Source of the DNA: Leucobacter chironomi DSM 19883 | GTDB taxonomy: Bacteria > Actinomycetota > Actinomycetes > Actinomycetales > Microbacteriaceae | NCBI RefSeq assembly: GCF_000421845.1 | Contig: NZ_ATXU01000004.1 | Coordinates: forward strand, 124,001 to 188,000 | Reading direction: 5' to 3' | DNA length: 64,000 nt | Shown: positions 1 through 7,473 of the stretch, one piece after another | How the letters are laid out: each line of letters starts with the position of its first letter | How positions within the stretch are numbered: the stretch's first letter is position 1 | Program-made: the position numbers and the translations under genes | The notes under the pieces: generated by a model | The model's database searches: none | Told to the model about the DNA's origin: nothing | The model's input: only the letters and a program-made list of their open reading frames with translations

Positions 1-189
1 GACGCCTGTGCCGACTTCGCAGATCGCCTGCGCGCGGGTGAGCGCGGTGAGGGCCGAGAGCTGCGCGGCGGTGGATCGGCTGACCGGCTCCAGCCCGAGC
101 TCGAGCGACAGGCGGCGCGCGCGCACGATCGCGTCGGTCTCGCCCGGATACTGCTCGGCGTACTGCCAGTTGCGTTCGAGCTTGCTCAC
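1..189 (-). CDS. O-methyltransferase, N-terminal part (runs off the window)
   Basis: The minus strand is open from a GTG at 189 to the window edge (63 codons). A good ribosome binding site (GGAGGAG) sits just upstream of the GTG. The visible protein begins VSKLERNWQYAEQYPGET and ends with AQAICEVGTG, which resembles the start of the SAM-binding motif I of small family-3 O-methyltransferases. In many actinobacteria this gene is divergent from or near tatB, as here. The substrate is unknown and the catalytic core lies outside the window. Confidence 0.75.
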   Translation of the reverse strand, partial: MSKLERNWQYAEQYPGETDAIVRARRLSLELGLEPVSRSTAAQLSALTALTRAQAICEVGTGV

Positions 190-268
190 GATCTCCTCCG
201 GTGTGCTGCGGCATCCTCGCGCCGATGCGTTCTAGCGTAGCGCGACCTCGACCAGGTCCTCCGAGCGC

Positions 269-274
269 TACGAT
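269..274 (+). promoter_or_regulatory. -10 element of tatB (leaderless type)
   Basis: TACGAT lies 8 nt before the ATG at 283, so transcription would start at or next to the start codon. There is no ribosome binding site. A GTG at 280 is a less likely start because it leaves only 5 nt. Confidence 0.5.
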
Positions 275-282
275 AGTGGGTG

Positions 283-669
283 ATGGGCCTCACGATAGAC
301 AAAATCCTGGTGATCATGGTGATCGCCTTGTTTGTGCTGGGTCCCGACCGCCTGCCGGTCTATGCCAAGAAGCTCGGGGAGTTCGTGCGCGGGGCGAAGC
401 GCATGGCCGACGGCGCCAAGGAGCGTCTGCGCGACGAGATGGGGCCGGAGTTCGACGAGGTCGACTGGAAGCAGCTGGACCCCAGGCAGTACGATCCGCG
501 ACGCATCATCCGCGACGCGCTCGTCGAAGATGAACGAGAGGCGCGTGCCGCCGCTCGACGCGCCCGGGCTGCCGAGGTGGCCCAGAACCGGCGGGCGGTC
601 TCGGGAACCGCCGACGCCGGAACAGACGCACCACCAGGGGGGCTGCACTACGACGAGGAGGCCACGTGA
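283..669 (+). CDS. tatB: Sec-independent protein translocase subunit TatB
   Basis: 128-residue TatB/TatA-family protein. A single N-terminal membrane helix (about residues 3-20, LTIDKILVIMVIALFVLGP) is followed by the conserved hinge GPDRLP and an amphipathic helix (YAKKLGEFVRGAKRMADG), then an acidic and basic charged tail. This is the normal TatB plan. TatB acts with TatC to bind twin-arginine signal peptides of folded exported proteins at the cytoplasmic membrane. The O-methyltransferase upstream and mrp downstream match the usual actinobacterial neighbourhood. The last bases overlap the GTG of the next gene by 4 bp (GTGA), which implies translational coupling. An alternative GTG start lies one codon upstream. 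Confidence 0.88.
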   Translation: MGLTIDKILVIMVIALFVLGPDRLPVYAKKLGEFVRGAKRMADGAKERLRDEMGPEFDEVDWKQLDPRQYDPRRIIRDALVEDEREARAAARRARAAEVAQNRRAVSGTADAGTDAPPGGLHYDEEAT

Positions 670-2471
670 GCGCACCGGGCGCAGCCCCGAATGCTATCAG
701 CGCAGAGCTGCGAGAGCAGTTCAGCGCATCGGATAGCGAGTTCAACGAGATCATCTCTGCCCTCAATAGCTTCTCCATCGTTGCGGTCACCGATCGGCGA
801 GGCATCATCATGCACGCCAACGATCGTTTCTGCGAGATCTCGAAGTACTCGCGCGAGGAGCTGATTGGCCAGACCCACAGCATCATCAACTCCGGCTACC
901 ATCCGCGGGAGTTCTTCAAGGAGATGTGGCGGGTCATCGGCCGCGGCGACGTCTGGAAGAACGAGATCTGCAATCGTGCCAAGGACGGCAGCGAGTACTG
1001 GGTCGACACCACCATCATTCCGCTGCTCGACGGCGACGGGCGGCCGCAGCGGTACATCAGCATCCGCACCGAGGAGACCCAGCGCCACCTCGCCGAGGAG
1101 CAGGCGCACAAACTGGCCTATTGCGACCGGGCGACCGGGCTCTCGAACCGGGCATCGATGCTGCTGATGATCGGCACCGCCATGTCGCGGATGCCGGGGT
1201 GCGAGTTCAGCGGCTTCATCGCGGCCAGCGTCGACGACCTCTCCGTCGTCAACGACGCCTTCGGCTACGAAGTCGGAGACCGCCTGCTGCTCGACGCTGC
1301 GCAGAAGCTCACTGTACTGGGCGAAGACGGGCTGAGCGTGGCCAGGATCGGATCGAACACCTTCGCCGTGCTGCTGCCACGCATCGGCAGCGACCACCGC
1401 CTCGCTGAGCAGCAGGCCGCCGAGGTCGTGCACCGGGTGCTCGCGCTCCTGAGCGGCCCCGTCGATCTCGGTTCCGGCGTCGTCGTTGACGCCTCGGCGA
1501 GCGTCGGCTACGTGCTGTGGGCGGCGCCCGGCATCAGGCAGCGCCGCCACGACCAGGAGAACGGCGAGGCCGCCACGGCCGACGGCTACATCGAGACCGC
1601 CGACCCGCACGAGGTCATCAAGTGCGCCGACATCGCCCGGAAGCGTGCCCGTCGCGCCGGCGGGCACCGGCGCATGCGGCACTTCCGCCAGAGCATGCTC
1701 GACGACGCGCAGCAGCGCGTGCACCTCGTCTCCGAGCTGCGGCGTGGCATCGAGAACCGCGAGCTGCGACTCTTCGCCCAGCCGATCGTCGACCGCGAAC
1801 GTCGGGTGATCGGCGAAGAGGGGCTGATCCGCTGGCTCAGCCCGGCGCGCGGGCTCGTGCCGCCCGGAGACTTCATCCCGCTCGCCGAGCAGACCGGCAT
1901 CATCGTCGAGATCGGCGAGTGGGTACTCGACGAGGCCTGCCGCGTGCTCGCCGCCTGGAAGGACGACCCGGAGCGCCAGCACCTCACCTTATCCGTGAAC
2001 CTCAGCGAGCGGCAGCTGCGGGTGGAGGACTTCGCCGAACGCGTGAGCGCCATCATCGCACGCCACGGCGTGACCCCGGGCAGCCTTAAGTTCGAACTCA
2101 CCGAGAGCGTGCTCCACACCGACCTCGACCGCACGATCCGACTGCTGTCGCTGCTGCGAGCCGAAGGCGTGCTCTCATCGCTCGACGATTTCGGCACCGG
2201 TTACTCCTCGCTGAGCTATATGCGGCACCTGCCCGTGCAGCAGATCAAGATCGACCGCTCCTTCGTGATGGCCGTCGGCTATGACGAGCAGGCGGCCGCG
2301 ATTGCCCGCACCATCGTCCAGCTCGGCCGCAGCTTCGAACTGCAGGTCGTCGCCGAGGGCGTCGAGACTGAAGCCCAGTTCGAGAAGCTGCGAGACCTCG
2401 GCGTCGACGCTTTCCAGGGCTTCCTGTTCGCGCGGCCGCGCCCCGTCGACGAGACGCTCACGGCGATCTGA
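666..2471 (+). CDS. PAS-GGDEF(degenerate)-EAL protein, probable c-di-GMP phosphodiesterase
   Basis: 601 residues. A PAS domain is at about 30-145 (FSIVAVTDRRGIIMHANDRF, then the PAC stretch DGSEYWVDTTIIPL). A GGDEF-like domain follows at about 155-310; it keeps ATGLSNR but the signature reads IGSNTF where GGDEF is expected, so cyclase activity is unlikely. The EAL domain (about 355-601) looks active: E385-G-L in place of EAL, VNLSERQL, FELTES, LDDFGTGYS, IKIDRSF, VVAEGVET and FQGFLFARP are all present. The product would hydrolyse c-di-GMP to pGpG, with the degenerate GGDEF and the PAS as sensory modules. It begins at a GTG overlapping the tatB stop by 4 bp, so it is likely co-translated with tatB, an unusual pairing. 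Confidence 0.9.
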   Translation: MSAPGAAPNAISAELREQFSASDSEFNEIISALNSFSIVAVTDRRGIIMHANDRFCEISKYSREELIGQTHSIINSGYHPREFFKEMWRVIGRGDVWKNEICNRAKDGSEYWVDTTIIPLLDGDGRPQRYISIRTEETQRHLAEEQAHKLAYCDRATGLSNRASMLLMIGTAMSRMPGCEFSGFIAASVDDLSVVNDAFGYEVGDRLLLDAAQKLTVLGEDGLSVARIGSNTFAVLLPRIGSDHRLAEQQAAEVVHRVLALLSGPVDLGSGVVVDASASVGYVLWAAPGIRQRRHDQENGEAATADGYIETADPHEVIKCADIARKRARRAGGHRRMRHFRQSMLDDAQQRVHLVSELRRGIENRELRLFAQPIVDRERRVIGEEGLIRWLSPARGLVPPGDFIPLAEQTGIIVEIGEWVLDEACRVLAAWKDDPERQHLTLSVNLSERQLRVEDFAERVSAIIARHGVTPGSLKFELTESVLHTDLDRTIRLLSLLRAEGVLSSLDDFGTGYSSLSYMRHLPVQQIKIDRSFVMAVGYDEQAAAIARTIVQLGRSFELQVVAEGVETEAQFEKLRDLGVDAFQGFLFARPRPVDETLTAI

Positions 2472-2546
2472 GCAGCTGAGTCGCGGTGCGCGGATCGCCA
2501 TCGCGAGCGGGGGGGCGGATCGGCGCCGCGCTCGGCGCGGGGCGGT

Positions 2547-3698
2547 TCAGCGCGGCGCGATCCCGAGCGACCTACCGGCGAGGCTCCGGCCCTGCGCTGC
2601 GATCGTGCGCGCCACCCGGATCACCTCCGCCGCAGCCGGATCATCAGGGGCCGACAGCACCGCCGGCTCGCCGCGGTCGCCGCCCTCGCGGAACGCCGGA
2701 CTGAGCGGCACACTGCCGAGCAGCGGCACCACGCCGTGCTCGTCGTCGCTGAGGCGATCCGCCACCAGTCTTCCGCCGCCGCTGCCGAAGATCTCGACCA
2801 CACTGCCGTCGGGCTGCACCAGCCCCGCCATGTTCTCGACCACGCCGAGCACGCGCTGCCCCGTCTGGCGCGCCACGAGCGCGCTGCGCACGGCCACATC
2901 GGCGGCCGCCTCCTGCGGCGTCGTCACCACGAGCACCTCGGCGTGGGGGAGCAGCTGCCCCACGCTGATGGCGATATCGCCCGTGCCCGGCGGCAGATCG
3001 AGTAGCAGCACATCGAGGTCGCCGAACCACACATCGCGCAGGAACTGCTCGATCGTGCGATGCAGCATCGGGCCGCGCCAGGACACCGCCGTGGTGCGCG
3101 GATCCGCGTCGCCCAGGAACATGCCGATCGACACCGTCTTCACGCCGTGCGCGACCGGCGGCAGGATCATATCGTCGAGGCGCGTCGGCTGCTCGGTGCG
3201 CCCGTCGCGGCTGAGTCCCAGGATGCCCGGGATCGAGAAGCCGAACACGTCGGCGTCGACGAGCCCCACCGACAACCCCTCCTGAGCGAGCGCGACCGCG
3301 AGCCCCGCCGTGAGCGACGACTTGCCCACACCGCCCTTCCCGCTCGTCACCGCGATCACCCGCGTCAGCGAATCCGGGCCGAACTGCTGCGGCCGTGCGC
3401 CGCGGTCGCCCCGTACCCGCTCCACGAACGCCTTGCGCTCGGCGGGCGACATCACACCCACCTCGACCGACGCCGACGAGACGCCCGGTGCCGACTCGGC
3501 CGCCGCCAGCGTATCCGCCTCGATGCGCCGGGCCGCCGGGCAGCCCGCGATGGTGAGCAGAATCGAGACCGTCGCCCGGCCCTCCTCGTCCACCCGAACC
3601 CCGCGCACCATGCCGAGCTCCGTGATCGGGCGCATGATCTCGGGATCGCGCACCCGGTCGAGCGCGGCCAGCACCGCCGCCTCAGCGCTCGTCGGCAT
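2547..3698 (-). CDS. mrp: Mrp/NBP35-family P-loop ATPase, Fe-S cluster carrier
   Basis: 383 residues. An N-terminal MIP18/DUF59 domain (about 5-85, VRDPEIMRPITELGMV) is followed by a P-loop ATPase domain with the deviant Walker A GKGGVGKSSL (about 119-128), VDADVFGFSIPGIL, DVLLLDLPPGTGD and VVTTPQEAAADV. Family members carry Fe-S clusters to apoproteins. The CXXC pair normally found after ENM in the family is absent (ENMAGLVQPDGS), so cluster binding must use other ligands or be lost. The start overlaps the end of the DUF1003 gene by 17 bp; the two and the MgtE_N gene form one minus-strand operon. It is convergent with the EAL gene. Confidence 0.88.
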   Translation of the reverse strand: MPTSAEAAVLAALDRVRDPEIMRPITELGMVRGVRVDEEGRATVSILLTIAGCPAARRIEADTLAAAESAPGVSSASVEVGVMSPAERKAFVERVRGDRGARPQQFGPDSLTRVIAVTSGKGGVGKSSLTAGLAVALAQEGLSVGLVDADVFGFSIPGILGLSRDGRTEQPTRLDDMILPPVAHGVKTVSIGMFLGDADPRTTAVSWRGPMLHRTIEQFLRDVWFGDLDVLLLDLPPGTGDIAISVGQLLPHAEVLVVTTPQEAAADVAVRSALVARQTGQRVLGVVENMAGLVQPDGSVVEIFGSGGGRLVADRLSDDEHGVVPLLGSVPLSPAFREGGDRGEPAVLSAPDDPAAAEVIRVARTIAAQGRSLAGRSLGIAPR

Positions 3699-4281
3699 CG
3701 CGATCCTCGACGGTGCGCCGCTCAGTCGGTTCGGCGCGGGGCGCCTCGGGCAGCGGCGTCTCCGGATCCGGATCCTCGATCACCGCCGCATCCTCCCGCT
3801 CCGCTTCCAACTCGGCGAGCAGCGAGCGCAGCTCCGCGCGAATGAAGTCGCGATCCGGCAGATCCTTCAACGCGATCCGCAGCGCCACCACCTCGCGCGC
3901 CAGGAACTCGGTGTCGGCGAGGTTGCGCTCCGCGCGCTGCCGATCCTGCTCCATCTGCACGCGATCGCGGTCGTCCTGCCGGTTCTGCGCGAGCAGGATC
4001 ATCGGCGCCGCATACGACGCCTGCAACGACAGGATCAGCGTCAACGCCGTGAAGCCCAGCGCCGCAGAGTCGAAGCGCCAGCTCTCCGGGCCCCAGGTGT
4101 TCCACGCCAACCACGCCACGCAGATCAGCGAGAGGATCAGCAGGAACCACGGCGTGCCCATACCGCGGGCGATGCTCTCCGTCCACCGCCCGAAGCGCTC
4201 GTTGCCCGATCCGCCGCGACCCGCGCGCGTCCCCGCCGAAAGCGGTGCGTCGAAGCCGGGATCCCGCTTGAACAGGCTCAT
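3682..4281 (-). CDS. DUF1003 membrane protein
   Basis: 199 residues from the ATG at 4281, chosen because it overlaps the upstream stop by 4 bp (ATGA). It has a soluble N-terminus, then two membrane helices separated by a short loop (TPWFLLILSLICVAWLAWN and ALGFTALTLILSLQASYAAP). After these comes the DUF1003 signature QNRQDDRDRVQMEQDRQRAE and a long acidic, coiled-coil-prone tail (LLAELEAEREDAA). The biochemical function is unknown. The gene is regularly found between MgtE_N/CBS and mrp genes in Micrococcales, as here. Confidence 0.85.
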   Translation of the reverse strand: MSLFKRDPGFDAPLSAGTRAGRGGSGNERFGRWTESIARGMGTPWFLLILSLICVAWLAWNTWGPESWRFDSAALGFTALTLILSLQASYAAPMILLAQNRQDDRDRVQMEQDRQRAERNLADTEFLAREVVALRIALKDLPDRDFIRAELRSLLAELEAEREDAAVIEDPDPETPLPEAPRAEPTERRTVEDRDADER

Positions 4282-5564
4282 CGCCGCCCGCCCTGCGAAT
4301 CGGAGGCGCGCGGCGCCTCGTCGTCGGCGTGACGCCAATCGTCGGGCAGTAGATGATCGAGCACGTCATCGACCGTCACCACGCCCACCAGCCGGTGCTG
4401 CGCATCGACCACCGGGATCGCCACCAGATCGTAGCTCGCAATGCGGCGCGACACCTCGGCAGCGCTCGCATCGACCGTCACCGGCTCGATCTCGGTGTCG
4501 ATCAACGCCACCAGGCGCTCGTGCGGAGGGAAGCGCAGCATGCGCTGGAAGTGGGCCATGCCGATGTACTCGCCCGTGGGGGTCTCGTACGGGGGATGGG
4601 TGACGTAGACCGCCGACGCCATCGCCGGCGGGATCTCGGCGCGACGGATCATCGCCAGCCCCTCGGCGACGCTCGACTCGCCAGACAGCACGATCGGAGC
4701 CGGGCTCATGAGGCCGCCCGCCGTGTCGGCGTCGTACTCGAGCAGGCGGCGCACATCCTCCGCCTCCTCGGGCTCCATCAGGTCGAGCAGCTCTTCGCCC
4801 TTCGCGGCAGGCAGCGCCGAGATCAGGTCGGCCGCGTCGTCCGGCTCCATCCGGTCGAGCACGTCGGCGGTGCGATCCGGCGGCAGCTGCGCCAGCAGGG
4901 CCAGCTGATCCTGCTCGCTCATCTCCTCGAGCGCATCCGCCACCCGCTCGTCGGCCAGCTCGCCGATCACCTCGAGCATGCGGTGCTGCGGCAGTTCGAG
5001 CAGCGCCTCGGCGAGGTCGGCCGGTTTCAGATCGACCATCGTCTGGATGAGCAGCTCCGCCGACTGCGCCGACTCGCTCGAACTCGGCAGCACCAGATCC
5101 GACCAGCGCACGATCCGCGAATCGCCGCGGCTGAACGGGGCAGCCGGCTTCGGCAGCCGCAGGAACACCTCCGAGACCACCCACTCGCCCGTCCGGGTGC
5201 GCTCGATCGCGGCGTCCTCGATGCGGGCCGACTGCGGGGCGCCGCCCGGTCGTTCGGACGCGAGCTGCACGTCGCGGCCGATGATCTCGGCGATCATGCG
5301 CGTCTCGCCCCCGCGCTGCTCGAAACGGCGCACGTTGATGAGGCCCGTGGTGATGACCTGGCCGGAACCGATCGAAGTCACTCGGCCGATCGGCACGAAT
5401 ACGCGCCGCTTACCGGGGATCTCGACGATCAGGCCCACTACGCGCGGTGCACCTGCGGCGCGGAACACGACCAGCACGTCGCGCACCTTGCCGATCCGGT
5501 CGCCCACAGGATCGAACACCCCGCGCCCGGCGAGGCGCCCGACGAAGACCCGCGTAGTACTCAC
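4278..5564 (-). CDS. MgtE N-domain and CBS-domain protein without membrane domain
   Basis: 428 residues from GTG 5564. A PRC-barrel-like N-terminus (RVFVGRLAGRGVFDP, GKVRDVLVVFR) is followed by an MgtE_N superhelical domain (about 170-290: PADLAEALLELPQ, DRTADVLDRMEPDDAADLI, EEAEDVRRLLEYDADTAGGL), then two CBS motifs (about 290-415, ending VVDAQHRLVGVVTVDDVL). The five-helix magnesium channel of true MgtE is missing, so this is a soluble Mg2+ or nucleotide sensor and not a transporter. TACGCT lies 6 nt before the GTG (leaderless promoter, 5571-5576). It is the first gene of the operon running through DUF1003 to mrp. Confidence 0.85.
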   Translation of the reverse strand: MSTTRVFVGRLAGRGVFDPVGDRIGKVRDVLVVFRAAGAPRVVGLIVEIPGKRRVFVPIGRVTSIGSGQVITTGLINVRRFEQRGGETRMIAEIIGRDVQLASERPGGAPQSARIEDAAIERTRTGEWVVSEVFLRLPKPAAPFSRGDSRIVRWSDLVLPSSSESAQSAELLIQTMVDLKPADLAEALLELPQHRMLEVIGELADERVADALEEMSEQDQLALLAQLPPDRTADVLDRMEPDDAADLISALPAAKGEELLDLMEPEEAEDVRRLLEYDADTAGGLMSPAPIVLSGESSVAEGLAMIRRAEIPPAMASAVYVTHPPYETPTGEYIGMAHFQRMLRFPPHERLVALIDTEIEPVTVDASAAEVSRRIASYDLVAIPVVDAQHRLVGVVTVDDVLDHLLPDDWRHADDEAPRASDSQGGRR

Positions 5565-5611
5565 ACCCCTAGCGTAGTGGTGGCGGGCGCTGCGGTGAGA
5601 GAATGGACGGT

Positions 5612-6112
5612 ATGAGTACTCCCGGCCCCCTCTCCTCCTCGCGCGCACCGCTGATGCCCGAGATCCCGCAGGGCGAGATCGTCTCCACCTACGACCGCTA
5701 CGAAGACGCGAAGCACGCCGTCGACGTGCTCGCCCGCGCCAGCTTCCCCGTGCAGCGCATCAGCATCGTCGGCAACGACGTGCGCAGCGTCGAGCGCGTC
5801 ACGGGCCGGCTCAGCTACGGGCGCGTCGCCCTCATGGGGGCGCTCTCGGGCGCCTACCTCGGCCTCTTCCTCGGCCTGCTGCTCTTCATCTTCCAGCCCG
5901 ACAATGCCGCCATCTTCGGCGTGTTCATCTCGGCGGTCGTGATCGGCGCCGGCTTCGGCATGCTCTTCGGCGTGCTGTCGTACGCGATGAACCGCAACCG
6001 CCGCGACTTCTCCTCGGTCATGCAGATGGTCGCCACCCGCTACGACCTCATCACCGAGCCCGAGCTCGTGCACGAGGCCCGGCGGATCCTCGTAGAGTCG
6101 GCCCAGCAGTAG
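5612..6112 (+). CDS. General stress protein 17M-like membrane protein
   Basis: 166 residues. The N-terminal region (IVSTYDRYEDAKHAVDVLAR..FPVQRISIVGNDV) matches the alpha/beta domain of YflT/GsiB-type general-stress proteins. Two glycine-rich membrane segments follow (ALMGALSGAYLGLFLGLLLF and IFGVFISAVVIGAGFGMLFG), then a short cytoplasmic tail. The function is unknown; related proteins are induced by stress. The ATG at 5612 is preferred over the ATG at 5603 because GAGAAT lies 7 nt upstream. Only 47 bp separate it from the divergent MgtE_N gene. Confidence 0.75.
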   Translation: MSTPGPLSSSRAPLMPEIPQGEIVSTYDRYEDAKHAVDVLARASFPVQRISIVGNDVRSVERVTGRLSYGRVALMGALSGAYLGLFLGLLLFIFQPDNAAIFGVFISAVVIGAGFGMLFGVLSYAMNRNRRDFSSVMQMVATRYDLITEPELVHEARRILVESAQQ

Positions 6113-6155
6113 CCGCCCGCGGGCCCGCTCCCGCCCGCCCGCGCACGCTCCCGCT

Positions 6156-6231
6156 GAGTCGGCCTATTCGTATCGAGTCGGCCGACAATTCGCGCAAGTT
6201 CCGGGCTGACTCGATACGAATAGGCCGACTC
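6156..6231. repeat. Inverted-repeat element A, copy 1
   Basis: A perfect 24-nt inverted repeat (6156-6179 and 6208-6231, arm beginning GAGTCGGCCTATTCG) flanks a 28-nt spacer. The same 76-nt element, including most of the spacer, recurs at 7350-7425 on the other side of the AbiEi-like gene. It has no coding potential and no T tract. The rest of 6113-6355 shows nothing else. Confidence 0.9.
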
Positions 6232-6355
6232 GATGGGGCCCGGGCGGGCGCGGGACTTCGCTCACAGGGCGGGGTCTGGGCGGAGAACGGCGGATCCGTC
6301 CACAGGCGGCGTCCGGACGTGCTCGGCGTCGCCGAACGCTGCCAGGCTGAAGGGC

Positions 6356-7351
6356 ATGACGCCCGCGCACGACTCCGCCTCGATCGCCGCCGCGGTGCGT
6401 TCGCGCGACGAACTGCTGCAGTGCGATTGGACGGCGCGCCAGATCGCACGAGCGGTCGAAGACGGCGCGCTGGTCAGGATCGCCTCGGCGAAGTACATCG
6501 ACGGCGAGGCGTGGCGCGGGTTCTGGCCGGACCAGAAGCTGCTCGCGCGGGTGATCGCGATCTCCGCGAACCGCGAGCTGAGGGGGTACTTCTGGCGAGA
6601 GTCGGCGGCGGCTCTCCACGGGCTGCGTCTGTACTCCCCACCGCATGATCGCGCTCAGCTGCTGCTGCCCGGTGCTGGCACCGCCAGGAGCAGCACCTTC
6701 ATCGCACGCAGCGTCGATCAGGTGGCGGAGGGGGAGGTCGGCCTGCTGCGGGGCACCCCGGCCACGAGTCTCGCGAGAACAGTGCTGGATCTGGCCAGGC
6801 TCTCCCCGCCCGAATTGGCGCTCGGAGCGCTCGACCATGCGCTGCACCTGCGCTTCGGCAGGCATCGGGGCGTTCCGAACTCGCCGGGCGTCGTGGAGTG
6901 GCTGGATCGGCTGCGCGCCGAGGTGCTCTCGGTTCCCCACCGGCGCGGGGTGCGGCGAGCACTGCGCGTCATCGAACTCGCCGACGCCGGAGCCGAATCG
7001 GTGCTGGAGAGCCTCGGGCGACTCCGCTTCGCGCAGCTGGGCTATCGGGTGAGCACGCAATCGCCGGTGCTGCACCACGACGGTCGCCTGAGCTACTTCG
7101 ACCTCGAACTCGACGGCCTCGACATCCTGTGCGAGATCGATGGGCGCTCGAAGTATCTCGATGAGGATCTGCGCAAGGGACGAAGCGCCGAGGAGGTGGT
7201 CATCGCGGAGAAACGACGTGAGGACCGGGCTCGGGGAATCACGCCGAAGCGAGTGATCCGGCTGATGCACGAGGATCTGCGCACGCCGGGAACCTTTCGC
7301 GCGGCCGTGCGCCACTTCAAGATTCCGCCCCCGCCTGAGCCATTCCGTTGA
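6356..7351 (+). CDS. AbiEi-like / DUF559 (Vsr-type) domain protein
   Basis: 331 residues. The N-terminal third (RSRDELLQCDWTARQIARAV..GALVRIASAKYID) resembles the winged-helix region of AbiEi-type antitoxin proteins. The C-terminal third carries a DUF559/Vsr-endonuclease-like core: GRLSYFDLELDGLDILCEID, then GRSKY and RREDRARG. The acidic residues and lysine of a PD-(D/E)XK nuclease are therefore plausible. No AbiEii toxin partner is adjacent. CAGGCT lies 7 nt before the ATG, a leaderless arrangement. The gene is bracketed by two inverted-repeat elements, the downstream one starting inside its stop codon. A defence or DNA-repair role is an inference. Confidence 0.7.
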   Translation: MTPAHDSASIAAAVRSRDELLQCDWTARQIARAVEDGALVRIASAKYIDGEAWRGFWPDQKLLARVIAISANRELRGYFWRESAAALHGLRLYSPPHDRAQLLLPGAGTARSSTFIARSVDQVAEGEVGLLRGTPATSLARTVLDLARLSPPELALGALDHALHLRFGRHRGVPNSPGVVEWLDRLRAEVLSVPHRRGVRRALRVIELADAGAESVLESLGRLRFAQLGYRVSTQSPVLHHDGRLSYFDLELDGLDILCEIDGRSKYLDEDLRKGRSAEEVVIAEKRREDRARGITPKRVIRLMHEDLRTPGTFRAAVRHFKIPPPPEPFR

Positions 7352-7425
7352 GCCGGCCTATTCGTATCGAGTCGGCCGACGAATCGCGCAAATTCCGTGC
7401 GGACTCGATACGAATAGGCCGACTC
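7350..7425. repeat. Inverted-repeat element A, copy 2
   Basis: 24-nt arms 7350-7373 and 7402-7425 with one mismatch and a 28-nt spacer that is nearly the same as in copy 1 (GCGCAA(G/A)TTCCG core). It starts in the TGA of the AbiEi-like gene and lies between convergent genes, so it could also end transcription. Confidence 0.9.
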
Positions 7426-7473
7426 GACGGAGCGGGAGCGGGAGCGGGACCGGGAGCGGGCCGGGGCCGCCCG

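Noticed and set aside
648-1982. Long antisense open frame over the EAL gene
   Set aside because: Its translation has no family-like motif, while the opposite strand encodes an intact PAS-GGDEF-EAL protein.
4278-5564. A magnesium transporter MgtE
   Set aside because: Only the cytoplasmic N and CBS domains are present; there is no membrane domain.
6356-7351. A complete AbiE toxin-antitoxin pair
   Set aside because: No AbiEii nucleotidyltransferase toxin gene is adjacent on either side.
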